A stretch of DNA of 29,604 nt from Phallusia fumigata. Lineage: Eukaryota; Chordata; Ascidiacea; Phlebobranchia; Ascidiidae. A program made the position numbers and the translations under genes. The notes beneath the pieces are model-generated. The model was not told the DNA's origin, did not search any database, and saw nothing but the letters and a program-made list of their open reading frames with translations. Of the stretch, positions 24,001 through 27,844 are shown piece by piece (the first letter of the stretch is position 1; every line of letters starts with the position of its first letter). The stretch lies in contig QXVZ01023166.1 in the NCBI GenBank assembly GCA_008931825.1, positions 1-29,604 on the forward strand, in the 5' to 3' direction.

Positions 24001-27000
24001 TTGGTATGAATGCTAAATTTGAGATTTTTACGCTATTTTCTGTCCAAGCATCTACTAACCAGAACATATTTCATTTCTTTTGTATTGTTCTGTTTATAGA
24101 ACATCCACTACTACCATTACGCGTACGCAAAGAACGTGTTTTACAAATCATGGCCAATCGCACAACTCTACAGTTATCTGTACGAAGTTGTGGACATGAG
24201 TGAATATATCTGGGCAATCATACTCGACACTGAAGGTAGGTGATCAACATACCCAAAAGTTCCTAACCCAAATCCAATGCGATCGAACCAGTGTACATTA
24301 ACACCGGATTGACTCCCGTTATGTACTAGGCGTTATAACTCGAATCACATGCAAATGTGATTTACGATTTTATGTCAGTGAAGTGGAAACCACGCGCTTT
24401 GTAAATTAAGTGAGTAAATTTAAGCCTGTAGTGTAGAATTTTAGGGCTTGGTATCGTAACATGCAGTGAGTAAGGTCTGATTAGAATTTGTAACACTTAT
24501 CAGTAGGCATTGCTAATTTTAACGAATGGTTTACATTTACAGGAACAACTTATTATAACATCCTAACGCCAACGATCAACCAAGTAATAACAAGCAGAGG
24601 CGAGTACCTTGAACTTCCTGTTCCCGAAGCCACAAGCACGTGTAGCTACGTCTACGCCACTGATCCTATCCGAAACCGCTTCAGTGTTATCTCCAAGGGT
24701 AGAAGCCTGATCCTGGGTACGTTGAACGACTTGTAAACTGCAAACAGCGCTCTAAACCTGTAATAGAAAATAAATGCATTAAAGCTAGTTTATGTGGAGG
24801 AATTTTATTCATTTTGTCCTTGTTTCTGCAGCGCTTCCCGGCAAATTGGTAGAGCTTGCGTCAGCACGCACTGCCTACGTCACAACCAACGCTCGCCAGC
24901 TGGTCAACCTTCCTTACATCAGTGATGACGTCATATGCCGCTACGATGGTGACGTGGCCTACTGCGAGTGCCCGTACCTGAGCATGAGAGTCAAATACGG
25001 CACGAACGACCGACTTATGAGGACAATTAGCGTAAGTTCAGACAAGAAACATGATCCATTAACACGAATTCTCATGTAAGGCTATGTTTAGGCATTAGGA
25101 AACAGCGGTTCTTTATAACCAAACATAACATACAAAACTACACGAAATGCTAAATTACCGCCTTATCCCAAATTAGTATCATTGCGATGCTTATCAAATT
25201 CAGACAAAAAACAACTTTAAATTACATACAGTAAGCCGTTAACCTTCGATGCGTATTTTGCAGGAGATATGTGCACTGTGCCAACTTACATACGCTTGAA
25301 AAAAACCTCACACGTATTTCATAGTCGTTTACATTCCAACGTTTCTTTTCAGTTTTACAACGACATTCTATTCGTTGTTGGTGCCATGGGAGCTTACTCT
25401 GAGATCGCTGCGCCAACTCGTTTCTTACCAAACGGAGACGAAGCCCAAACTACGGCTGAACTGCTCAACGCGTATCGTTTGAACGAGAACTGTGCTGTTG
25501 CAATGAATGTAAGTGTTAGACGTGAAAAGGCGAAGAAATTCACGTAACACTTGCTTAGAAAAAAGAAGATTCCAAATTTAATATTGTACATTGATTTTTT
25601 AGCGTATTCCTTCACACTGGGGTATCGAGACACGCAGTGCAGTGGATTGCAGTCAACACCTCCCCGACTCGGGCAAAATCATGTTTCCGAGTTACTATCG
25701 CACCTACAAGAAAGCCTGCTCGCTTGGTGGTGCTGGAGAGTACGCCGTCGACGCATGTTGGTATCGCCAAGCCTTCATCAAACAAACGAAGCTAATTGGA
25801 ACCAACTACGCTGAATGTTGTAAGTCAGCTATTAGCAGTTGTCCTTTATAGGGGTTACGTGCGTAATCCCGGCTGAATTTTTAATACGCGTGGGTTGTGT
25901 TTTGATAGTGTTTTGATGTAAATTGGATAAATACTAAAAGTAACATAGTAACGGTCGTTTACATTTTCTGACAGAGAAGGCTAAAATGTATTACCAAAGT
26001 AAACCCAACAATAGTTACTGATATTACCAAGTTATGTCAACTGAAAAAAATACCAGCACAATGCAGTGTCCACTGTATCTCTGCTTCCATTAAAAACAAA
26101 CACAAGCAACCTTAGCAAAACAACTGATTTACAATCAGTCACCATATACTTATAACCAGATCTTTGGCAGCATTCGAGACTGGGCAACTTATTTAGTAAG
26201 GATATATTTTTACAGGCCCAACGAATGTTGGTAAATCTCTCTACATATTGCTGTCGCTGAGTGGTGATGCAAATAGAATGTTAGCGGCGAAGATTGCACG
26301 AAAAATTGCGATGAGAGCAAAGAAGTCAGCAATGGTTAGTACAAGAAAAAAGTTTTATGTGTTTGTTGAGAAACTAGTGTTGGCGTTCCAGCTATGCTTC
26401 AGTTTTAGGGGGCATATATTGTAAGGTTTTTGGCGGGTAAAAGTGTTTGGTAATTGAATACTCGCGTTTTTTCGTATGTTTTAATCTAATTTCAATTGCG
26501 TCTGCCTCATTTTGTCTGAGATAAGATTAACGAGGTATAATGTAAAAAATGACCTTTTCTGTGATTTAGAGATGGGGTGAAAGCCCTCATGGATGGGGGC
26601 GATGGCACGACGCCTGAATGTGTTATACTCACAATAAGTCCACCGTCAAGACGCCTACCTCAATGTAGTTTCGTTTAATTATTTTTATTTGATTTATTCG
26701 ATTTTTTAAAAGTAGTGAAAATTTGGGTCAACCAAATGGATTCACTGGGCTGGAGTAATGTCACCTAAGTTTTTAAACAGAAGCGACCGAGACAGAACCA
26801 TAACTCACAACCTTGGCGTTATAGCAGAAATCATTCGCGCTTACCACTCGGCAAATATGACAATGAGTTGTAATTTACTTACAGGTGTACGACTCGATGA
26901 TCCTTGTGACCTATGGAGGTGGCGCAGGCAGATACGACCCCGTGCCTATTGAGCTTCACGCTCTTAGCGATAGCGAGATTCGTCAGACCTTCCGCGATTT

Positions 27001-27844
27001 GAACTTAGATGGACCACGGTACAGTCATGAATCAACCCAACAGGCTCTTCAGAACGTCGCCGATCAGTACAGGTCTGCTGGCGGGAGGGCAATCGCAAAA
27101 TCCCTGATCGTCGTTGCCCCGGAAAAGCCTAGTGAGGTGAGGCGCTCCCTATACCATAAGCCTGGAGGGCTACGTAGCGTCGTTTTGACGTTCTATTTAG
27201 GTCGTGTTCCGTTGGGTAAATAACACTTAATGCGCGTTTACGACAACTTTACGGAGAGGATATTTTCCAGAAGATCCTTTATAAGGTTGTCAGTCCAAAA
27301 AATAAATTCCATCGTACCATTGAAGGACCACGTAATCTTGCGATATGCGCTTTTTCGTGTTTTGTATAATGCTACTGCATCCAGTTGGAGCAAATGCTAC
27401 ACTTGGTACAGTTTTAAAGCAACGCAACACAACCATGATAGACTCGTTTACGTTTAGCCAACGGGATTTTCCAACGCAAATTTTGTTTGCAGAACTGCGG
27501 AATGTCTGAGATGAGCAGCTTGGTGCAGAGCCTAGCAGGCGACCTGACTTCGGTATTCATGTATTCTGGATTAACTAATGAGCAGTGCAAGAGCATGCGT
27601 GTGAACGTTGTCCTTAACACCGGTGGTAAGTTTGTTGACATGCATGAACGAAATATGATGTAAATAATGTTTTTTTGCTTGTTTTGTACGGAAAATGTAA
27701 AATCGCAATAGTGAAAGGTTGATTTCACAAACAAACGGACAGGGGCGGACCTGAAATAAATAGCGACATATTTGGACCGAGGATGTACATAGCACCGCTT
27801 AAATTTATGAGCGTCAATTTTCTTAAATTTCTTGTCCAGATTAA
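1..27844 (+). CDS. Large lipid transfer protein (apoB/apolipophorin-like), 5'-partial multi-exon gene
   Basis: This span is one gene whose 48 recognised exons plus a probable terminal exon are listed separately; it is not a continuous ORF. Seen: phase-compatible splice sites throughout and about 4,083 residues in the window, with signal peptide and first exons off the left edge. Domain order (window residue numbers): end of the N-terminal barrel (1-230), helical domain (231-~620), C- and A-sheets (~620-1030), a long beta-strand region with helical blocks (~1030-3660), VWD (~3667-3843), linker, VWA-like segment (~3916-4083). Known: such proteins form lipoprotein particles together with the microsomal triglyceride transfer protein and carry neutral lipid in body fluid. 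The order matches apoB in its first thousand residues, while the VWD matches apolipophorins. Introns over 300 bp not listed separately (52-515, 1090-1562, 2314-2662, 2775-3136, 3402-3766, 3981-4320, 5828-6174, 6395-6827, 7047-7450, 7589-7982, 18214-18588, 20224-20562, 21342-21724, 21915-22272, 22986-23410, 24236-24542, 25032-25352, 25820-26215, 26335-26884, 27137-27492) hold nothing I recognise. Confidence 0.87.
516..699 (+). CDS. Exon 2: N-terminal barrel (Vitellogenin_N)
   Basis: Acceptor tttag, donor gtagac. Begins CSVEIKIPYQC, matching the apoB strand with the same Cys-x-Val-Glu and second Cys spacing. A third Cys follows in SFKNCQVFEG. In apoB, cysteines here form disulfides in the barrel that contacts the microsomal transfer protein. 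Window residues 17-78. Confidence 0.88.
964..1089 (+). CDS. Exon 3: conserved EP-x-x-ILNIK motif of the lipid transfer module
   Basis: Acceptor ttgcag, donor gtaagt; 42 codons, phase 0 at both ends. Contains the family hallmark NSEPSDILNIKKAALSALQ, equivalent to the DEP-(T/W)-x-(I/L)-NIKRGI-x-S motif of apoB and apolipophorins. This is the most diagnostic short motif in the window. Confidence 0.92.
1563..1754 (+). CDS. Exon 4: N-terminal barrel
   Basis: Acceptor tttcttag, donor gtgagt; 64 codons. Starts YEEANIFGIGNV and contains the charged VERNTANFKHP segment, matching the position of apoB's strand pair around 'STERDLGQC'. The family's usual Cys pair around this position is absent. Confidence 0.88.
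1915..2085. repeat. Repeat-like pair in intron 4
   Basis: Two related segments, ctggtgtgtcg...ttttccaagggcgtcgca (1917-1949) and ctggtgcgtcg...ttttccaaaggcgtcgca (2034-2076), lie about 120 bases apart. The gcgtcgcgacccc just before them resembles the terminal sequence of some hAT-type non-autonomous elements, but I see no clear ends or target-site duplications. Confidence 0.45.
2176..2313 (+). CDS. Exon 5: end of the N-terminal barrel
   Basis: Acceptor tgcag, donor gtactt; 46 codons. Two cysteines occur in KCNYVLERGRLVEEVRC, equivalent to the apoB motif C-x-Y-x-L-(x)n-C preceding the helical domain. Window residues 185-230. Confidence 0.9.
2663..2774 (+). CDS. Exon 6: start of the helical domain
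   Basis: Acceptor ctcttag, donor gtaaat; ends phase 1. Reads PLLDTLVGNTENIRANVRLN then a charged helix (MKRLADDAMDAND). Low identity to relatives, but the phase on both sides and the position between the barrel and helical domain support it. Confidence 0.82.
3137..3401 (+). CDS. Exon 7: helical domain
   Basis: Acceptor ctttag joins G|TC to give Val; donor gtaaga, phase 2. Encodes a run of predicted helices (VERDQIKKYYNRHFVMYEEQ, then AGKFAKLAEYFSTLP) of the horseshoe of paired helices characteristic of the superfamily. Confidence 0.88.
3767..3980 (+). CDS. Exon 8: Cys-rich part of the helical domain
   Basis: Acceptor cgcag, donor gtatgt. The frame compatible with both neighbours gives TVALRCHLPACQESL, corresponding to the conserved 'AL-x-x-C-G-x-x-x-C' disulfide of this family, then MATFERPSAETVAAAH matching apoB's 'PEPSAQQ' helix. 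An alternative frame opening EYLGETPL is also open at first, but it hits a stop and lacks these matches. Four further cysteines (CRCSTVALRC, SCQSG) are more than usual. Confidence 0.86.
4321..4492 (+). CDS. Exon 9: helical domain
   Basis: Acceptor tttgcag, donor gtacaa (weak consensus), phase 1. Encodes a helix pair including LTLGKVLARHMNTNELETVE, at the position of apoB's helices after the conserved disulfide. Confidence 0.84.
4786..4952 (+). CDS. Exon 10: helical domain
   Basis: Acceptor tgtaacag, donor gtaagt. The helix repeats read EILMLAAIKTLSALPEKARL and VTVALEAVRSIRNLPVEPA. The repeating A-x-x-A-(I/V)-(K/R)-x-(L/I) pattern ending in LP is the typical HEAT-like helix seen as 'IQKAAIQALRKM' in apoB. 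Confidence 0.9.
5014..5040. repeat. 10-bp hairpin in intron 10
   Basis: gtccctcgag and cttgagggac are reverse complements apart from one G-T pair, with a 7-base loop. The 509-bp intron around it (4953-5461) shows nothing else I recognise. Confidence 0.7.
5462..5588 (+). CDS. Exon 11: end of the helical domain
   Basis: Acceptor gacgcag, donor gtaagt, phase 1. VTLRLSCYAYLINKNPTEAE matches the conserved 'R-(L/I)-A-A-Y-x-x-(L/M)-M-x-x-P' helix of apoB and relatives. The donor lies in a 46-bp tandem duplication (see separate entry); only the proximal donor keeps the frame. Confidence 0.9.
5575..5666 (+). repeat. 46-bp tandem duplication spanning a 5' splice site
   Basis: 5575-5620 and 5621-5666 are the same 46 bases with three differences. 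The unit holds the last 14 exon bases and the first 32 intron bases, so the donor occurs twice (ccggtaagtg and ccggtgagtg). Use of the distal donor would bring an in-frame TAA four codons after the normal exon end. Confidence 0.95.
5725..5827 (+). CDS. Exon 12: helical domain to C-sheet junction
   Basis: Acceptor atttag, donor gtaggg, phase 2. VKYYVKEHIKAQIQ corresponds to apoB's 'V-x-x-(F/Y)-V-x-(S/E)-H-I-x-x-(I/L)' helix, a conserved signature near the end of the helical domain. Short at 103 bases. Confidence 0.87.
6175..6394 (+). CDS. Exon 13: C-sheet
   Basis: Acceptor tcgacag, donor gtaagt. QYNFARSIFVPYLNRDVNFY is followed by SNIVFPQDTIIPLMANVVVM, which matches apoB 'N-x-(L/I)-(I/F)-(D/P)-x-x-x-(Y/T)-(L/I)-P' and the start of the second sheet domain. 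Window residues 617-690. Confidence 0.9.
6828..7046 (+). CDS. Exon 14: sheet domain insertion
   Basis: Acceptor attgcag, donor gtataa; 73 codons. A helical stretch (LMELTADLNKILSLVRPLFG) then charged helices ending LRSLAQIQDE, at the position of the apoB stretch around 'LEALFGKQGFFPD', with the comparable LFGSRGIFAEP. Confidence 0.9.
7451..7588 (+). CDS. Exon 15: sheet domain
   Basis: Acceptor gttttag, donor gtacgt; 46 codons, phase 0 both ends. A Met- and Lys-rich helical stretch (MPVYVKLLNNEIDLYKLIQM) comparable in place to apoB's 'AYLRILGEELGFASL' region. Little can be said from motifs alone. Confidence 0.85.
7983..8197 (+). CDS. Exon 16: A-sheet, GLP strand
   Basis: Acceptor ctctgcag, donor gtaagt, phase 2. 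SPTSIGLPHVQHINLAYYYN matches the conserved '(L/S)-P-T-x-x-G-L-x-L-x-(V/I/L)' strand that opens the next sheet in all members of this family. Confidence 0.9.
8201..8254 (+). repeat. Degenerate 27-bp tandem pair in intron 16
   Basis: agtgctgattagttcgtag at 8201 is echoed by agtgttgattaatttgtaa at 8228. The first copy overlaps the donor. Short and imperfect. Confidence 0.5.
8471..8653 (+). CDS. Exon 17: A-sheet
   Basis: Acceptor cttttcag, donor gtaagt at 8654, phase 2. A gtaagt also occurs inside, at 8574. The frame stays open and family-like through it (DVSVSIDVEPNQVAFNIAPL), so I keep the longer exon; using the inner site would also break the phase to exon 18. It aligns with apoB strands 'VSVEFVTNMG' onward. 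Confidence 0.86.
8841..8955 (+). CDS. Exon 18: A-sheet with Cys cluster
   Basis: Acceptor actcag, donor gttaat. Strand VENGVLKVIPRNSACAETC, then CLYSNCNRG. The strand aligns with apoB 'ALKAGKLKFIIP'; the three closely spaced cysteines here, with one in exon 19, parallel apoB's 'VCKQVFPGLNYC' pair. Confidence 0.88.
9153..9293 (+). CDS. Exon 19: A-sheet
   Basis: Acceptor cttgcag, donor gtaaga; 47 codons. GCYNHPMDIGLYVRSDQRYH then VTTGPLITVVNEQIVDSKGM, at the position of apoB's 'LTGDTRLELELRP' strand. The final nine bases recur as the first nine after the N at 10388. Confidence 0.87.
9539..9850 (+). CDS. Exon 20: sheet domain after the A-sheet (first copy)
   Basis: Acceptor ggttacag, donor gtgagt; 104 codons, phase 0. 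Opens FGRTINPAEQDITDGLKMAV; the strands YLAVVKVARPDGSFVYNNEL match apoB's 'ATMTFKYNRQ' region. An acceptor 20 bases upstream would give a frame that stops soon, so it is excluded. It is repeated at 10643-10954. Confidence 0.88.
10143..10271 (+). CDS. Exon 21 (first copy)
   Basis: Acceptor gtttatag, donor gtgagc; 43 codons. Strand pair HSAEATTYTVTGKFQLPILG and YSAKGMVKSESDSISSY. Repeated at 11242-11370. Confidence 0.85.
10643..10954 (+). CDS. Exon 20, second copy (allelic/assembly duplicate)
   Basis: Same 312-base exon and splice sites as 9539-9850, with a few substitutions (EEMNNSPL here, EEMYNSPL there). The gene model should hold one copy only. Taken literally, both copies would still splice in frame, because exons 20 and 21 together are 441 bases. 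Confidence 0.8.
11242..11370 (+). CDS. Exon 21, second copy (allelic/assembly duplicate)
   Basis: Same 43-codon exon as 10143-10271 with a Val to Ile change (TYTI). This copy is directly followed by the true intron leading to exon 22, so it is probably the one continuous with downstream sequence. Confidence 0.8.
11613..13082 (+). CDS. Exon 22: first large beta-strand exon
   Basis: Acceptor gcttttag, donor gtacga; 490 codons, phase 0 both ends. It encodes alternating hydrophobic/polar strands (TAIAVKATITCNLWQTQVDL, LNWDARTFNWQTDVDIN), the lipid-binding beta pattern of the apoB/apolipophorin middle region. Three Cys-x-x-Cys pairs are present (12093-12104, 12249-12260, 12600-12611), along with several Asn-x-Ser/Thr glycosylation sites. 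Exons this long are out of scale with the rest of the gene and recall the giant APOB exon 26. Confidence 0.92.
13083..13525 (+). other. Intron 22 with a retroelement-like tail
   Basis: 443-bp intron. 13366-13410 holds CTGATGA, a 5-bp stem with 6-base loop (GACAA/TTGTC), GAAAC and then AATAAA. This pattern resembles the 3' ends of some retroelements and the hammerhead core (see findings). No coding potential on the + strand once exon 22 ends. Confidence 0.4.
13526..15255 (+). CDS. Exon 23: second large beta-strand exon
   Basis: Acceptor tttacag, donor gtaaga, phase 2; 576 codons. Repeated amphipathic strands and Trp/Asn turns (WKNWNINANW, WSITNDIHI). Many cysteines, including CKMC (14822-14833). 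Charged Arg-rich strands near the end (RSARTSLRYSVAVDSTRTR) would suit contact with phospholipid head groups, which is inference. No enzyme motif. Longest exon in the window. Confidence 0.92.
15477..17069 (+). CDS. Exon 24: third large beta-strand exon, Met-rich
   Basis: Acceptor tatttttag joins AG|T; donor gtaagt splits a Trp codon (TG|G). 530 codons. Opens YPDTRDALILADFDVNGDQ. A Cys cluster CNCGPTTPCPC lies at 15670-15702. About 33 Met fall in the last 493 residues (near 7%, roughly three times a usual proteome share), for example EMFGLHICDPRHMILN. The Trp-x-Asn/Trp strand pattern continues (EWNINIRD, MDWEWTP). Confidence 0.92.
17350..17613 (+). CDS. Exon 25: beta-strand region
   Basis: Acceptor ttttacag, donor gtaatt, phase 2 both ends. 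Strands HHVVTDFPGFLMINHILFQL and TDTWTLNLKSCAITVPSVLM continue the Met- and Trp-rich lipid-binding pattern of exon 24. Confidence 0.88.
17886..18213 (+). CDS. Exon 26: beta-strand region
   Basis: Acceptor tttctag joins AG|G (Arg); donor gtactg is a weak consensus. Strands MLNHITSAVIRTTAPREAW and CDLMVSNIFCWTKSTWNITP; a sequon Asn-Ile-Thr is present. The frame runs on past the donor, so its choice rests on phase agreement with exon 27 and on the loss of pattern beyond it. Confidence 0.82.
18589..18768 (+). CDS. Exon 27: basic start, then beta strands
   Basis: Acceptor ttttacag, donor gtaagt; 60 codons. Begins PRSGKAPARRVTVAEW, a basic stretch that could be a processing site (see findings), then strands VTVAEWQLDASYIIGYDI and MRFLFTFNYSRC. 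Confidence 0.85.
18937..19045 (+). CDS. Exon 28: ends at a GC donor
   Basis: Acceptor atcacag; 36 codons plus one base. RFHVSDPDLCTRLSTYLCAE then a charged helix LIERWNKSFDPEM. No GT donor gives the phase needed by exon 29. gcaagt at 19046 does (G|TG, Val) and matches the strong consensus of GC-AG introns. Confidence 0.75.
19046..19113 (+). other. 68-bp GC-AG intron
   Basis: Starts gcaagt and ends ctaatgtctgcag, with a plausible branch site (ctaat) just before the tract. It is the only non-GT intron I find in the gene. Reading through it would hit an in-frame TAG. Confidence 0.7.
19114..19279 (+). CDS. Exon 29: amphipathic helix block
   Basis: Acceptor tctgcag, donor gtaaga, phase 2. Tyr- and Lys-rich amphipathic helices: YKYMNRAFSFVKPYYNWMEP, then TSKIAKYLSKDYLRFSKKE. 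These resemble the lipid-surface helices that interrupt the beta regions of apoB. Ends in CPK|C, a Cys-x-x-Cys pair split by intron 29. Confidence 0.86.
19452..19571 (+). CDS. Exon 30: beta-strand region
   Basis: Acceptor tgtctag, donor gtaagt, phase 2. Strands MLATIELRLTKDARNRSIAI and SPFMTSALTFTTT; the first codon completes Lys of CPKC. Confidence 0.83.
19686..19884 (+). CDS. Exon 31: extremely Met-rich beta strands
   Basis: Acceptor ttttgtag, donor gtaaca. 12 of about 66 residues are Met, many on alternate positions (MRPMRFHWSMGGYDITMTME). Followed by a Cys pair (CIC). The strand pattern is that of the lipid-binding beta regions, with Met filling hydrophobic positions. Confidence 0.87.
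20095..20223 (+). CDS. Exon 32: amphipathic helix
   Basis: Acceptor ctttcag, donor gtaaag; 43 codons. FNIPILFMDAFYNKINQWWS resembles the proline-spaced 'IP' strands plus helix of apoB's amphipathic regions. Confidence 0.85.
20563..20659 (+). CDS. Exon 33: amphipathic helix
   Basis: Acceptor ttttacag, donor gtaggt, phase 1; 97 bases. A single helix SRDLDSYLANLKQYLYDTLY with hydrophobic residues on one face. Followed by a 62-bp intron, the shortest in the gene. Confidence 0.84.
20722..20839 (+). CDS. Exon 34: beta-strand region
   Basis: Acceptor ttgtgcag, donor gtacgg, phase 2. NGKIYIPLGVMKISMMTPSN strands. The frame runs on past the donor; the chosen site gives AT|A (Ile) into exon 35 and is the one that keeps the frame. 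Confidence 0.82.
20916..20960. repeat. Perfect 13-bp inverted repeat in intron 34
   Basis: acaatacataaaa at 20916-20928 and ttttatgtattgt at 20948-20960 are exact reverse complements with a 19-base loop. A 14-bp perfect palindrome, gtagttgcaactac, follows at 20979-20992. Confidence 0.9.
21089..21305. repeat. 108-bp direct duplication across a single N (probable assembly join)
   Basis: 21089-21196 and 21198-21305 are the same sequence, separated by N at 21197. The copies hold the acceptor and first part of exon 35. The first copy has no donor, so it cannot be a working exon, which argues for an assembly artefact. Confidence 0.95.
21116..21196 (+). pseudogene. Truncated duplicate of exon 35 (assembly artefact)
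   Basis: The first 81 bases of exon 35 with the same acceptor, cut off by the N at 21197 after Ser-Cys-Asn (partial). Should be merged with 21225-21341. Confidence 0.85.
21225..21341 (+). CDS. Exon 35 (complete copy)
   Basis: Acceptor gtgtgcag, donor gtgcgt, phase 2. IPELNQAMEISVVDEVNNPV then CNQFYWFRTNWNLR strands. A truncated copy of its first 81 bases lies at 21116-21196. Confidence 0.85.
21725..21914 (+). CDS. Exon 36: beta-strand region
   Basis: Acceptor tcgtgcag, donor gttcgt. Strands TLEFVDASFSLTDSSESVNI and WIRELRIRFNDVNGLPYTC; two cysteines in CTLNTETTVRFTC are spaced like paired strands. Confidence 0.84.
22273..22425 (+). CDS. Exon 37: strand to helix transition
   Basis: Acceptor tcctttag, donor gtaaag; 51 codons. 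CDVEWTKEEVYDVKNWMKVS then a helix KAAHRPSNFKREFAK. It opens a helical block running through exon 41. Confidence 0.82.
22598..22760. repeat. 81-bp direct duplication across a single N in intron 37 (probable assembly join)
   Basis: 22598-22678 and 22680-22760 match with one substitution (attctgtcat versus attctctcat) and are separated by N at 22679. Intronic, so it has no effect on the protein. Confidence 0.95.
22835..22985 (+). CDS. Exon 38: Tyr-rich amphipathic helix
   Basis: Acceptor ttcttag, donor gtaaaa, phase 1. EARDVLCEYISKKCLKMINY then MNERCDHYIEKYSADYVAKY. The helix heptad-like pattern resembles apoB helical domains; three cysteines. Confidence 0.86.
23411..23565 (+). CDS. Exon 39: amphipathic helix block
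   Basis: Acceptor ctttcag at 23410 (pyrimidine-rich), donor gtaaac. DLVKMILENVPSWFSDKKTF then YLEDVLSYFAEYLVQNMLEK. An acceptor 15 bases upstream (gacag, exon from 23396) is also in frame and would add ALVLS. Confidence 0.83.
23746..23817 (+). CDS. Exon 40: small 24-codon exon
   Basis: Acceptor gttttgcag, donor gtaaat; phase 0 both ends. VRRLSRGLSSAITPC then VQYVREATE, a basic amphipathic helix that continues the helices of exons 39 and 41. Confidence 0.78.
24100..24235 (+). CDS. Exon 41: Tyr-rich amphipathic helices
   Basis: Acceptor gtttatag, donor gtaggt, phase 1. NIHYYHYAYAKNVFYKSW then LYSYLYEVVDMSEYIWAI. Tyr and Trp dominate the apolar face. Last helix before the VWD domain. Confidence 0.83.
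24543..24716 (+). CDS. Exon 42: start of the VWD domain
   Basis: Acceptor tttacag, donor gtacgt, phase 1. EYLELPVPEATSTCSYVYAT then NRFSVISKGRSLIL. This matches the apolipophorin VWD opening 'L-x-L-x-x-x-x-C-(S/G)-Y-(L/V)-(L/Y)-A-x-D ... (N)-F-(S/T)-V'. The family uses this domain near the C-terminus; vertebrate apoB lacks it. Confidence 0.88.
24832..25031 (+). CDS. Exon 43: middle of the VWD domain
   Basis: Acceptor ttctgcag, donor gtaagt. Strands PGKLVELASARTAYVTTNAR, then VNLPYISDDVICRYDGDVAY and CECPYLSMRVKYG. The 'V-x-L-P-(Y/F)' and 'V-x-(C)-P-x-L-x-(V/M)-x-(V/Y)' strand motifs are typical of VWD. Three cysteines. Confidence 0.9.
25353..25508 (+). CDS. Exon 44: end of the VWD domain
   Basis: Acceptor cttttcag, donor gtaagt; 52 codons. 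FYNDILFVVGAMGAYSEIAA replaces the canonical GLCGN-(F/Y)-(D/N) of VWD by a Cys-less form, as in apolipophorins ('GLLG'). Then FLPNGDEAQ and ELLNAYRLNENC match the usual 'D-x-x-x-P-(N/D)-G ... F-x-x-(A/S)-(Y/W)-x-(L/V)-x-x-x-C' close. Confidence 0.91.
25603..25819 (+). CDS. Exon 45: Cys-containing linker after VWD
   Basis: Acceptor tttttag, donor gtaagt, phase 1. VDCSQHLPDSGKIMFPSYY, KKACSLGGAGEYAVDACWY and NYAECC give five cysteines (the last split across the intron). The Cys spacing loosely recalls the region after VWD in apolipophorins; I do not recognise a named domain. Confidence 0.85.
26216..26334 (+). CDS. Exon 46: first strand and helix of a VWA-like domain
   Basis: Acceptor tttacag joins T|GC (Cys); donor gttagt. 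KSLYILLSLSGDANRMLAAK reads as a VWA first strand and helix, with Ser where the metal-binding DxSxS motif has its Asp. Then a basic helix IARKIAMRAKKSAM. The call of a VWA fold is my inference from pattern. Confidence 0.8.
26885..27136 (+). CDS. Exon 47: core of the VWA-like domain
   Basis: Acceptor cttacag, donor gtgagg; 84 codons. DSMILVTYGGGAGRY looks like VWA strand 2 ('(R/K)-(V/I)-(G/M)-L-V-x-(F/Y)'), DPVPIELHAL strand 3, SESTQQAL-like text in YSHESTQQALQNVADQYRSA the 'T-x-T-x-x-A-L' helix, and AKSLIVVAPEKP strand 4, where the usual Asp-Gly of the metal site is lost. Confidence 0.87.
27493..27625 (+). CDS. Exon 48: end of the VWA-like domain
   Basis: Acceptor gtttgcag, donor gtaagt, phase 1. 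SEMSSLVQSLAGDLTSVFMY fits the VWA helix and strand 5, then NEQCKSMRVNVVLNTG. Last exon with good coding character. Confidence 0.84.
27840..27844 (+). CDS. Probable terminal exon: one codon then TAA
   Basis: The acceptor tcttgtccag at 27839 joins the last base of exon 48 to give Asp, then TAA at 27842-27844. This ends the protein right after the VWA-like segment, where a domain end is expected. An alternative acceptor at 27926 (gtcatgcag) would add about 27 residues but lacks a pyrimidine tract. No close AATAAA; the nearest downstream is at 28252-28257. Confidence 0.4.
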
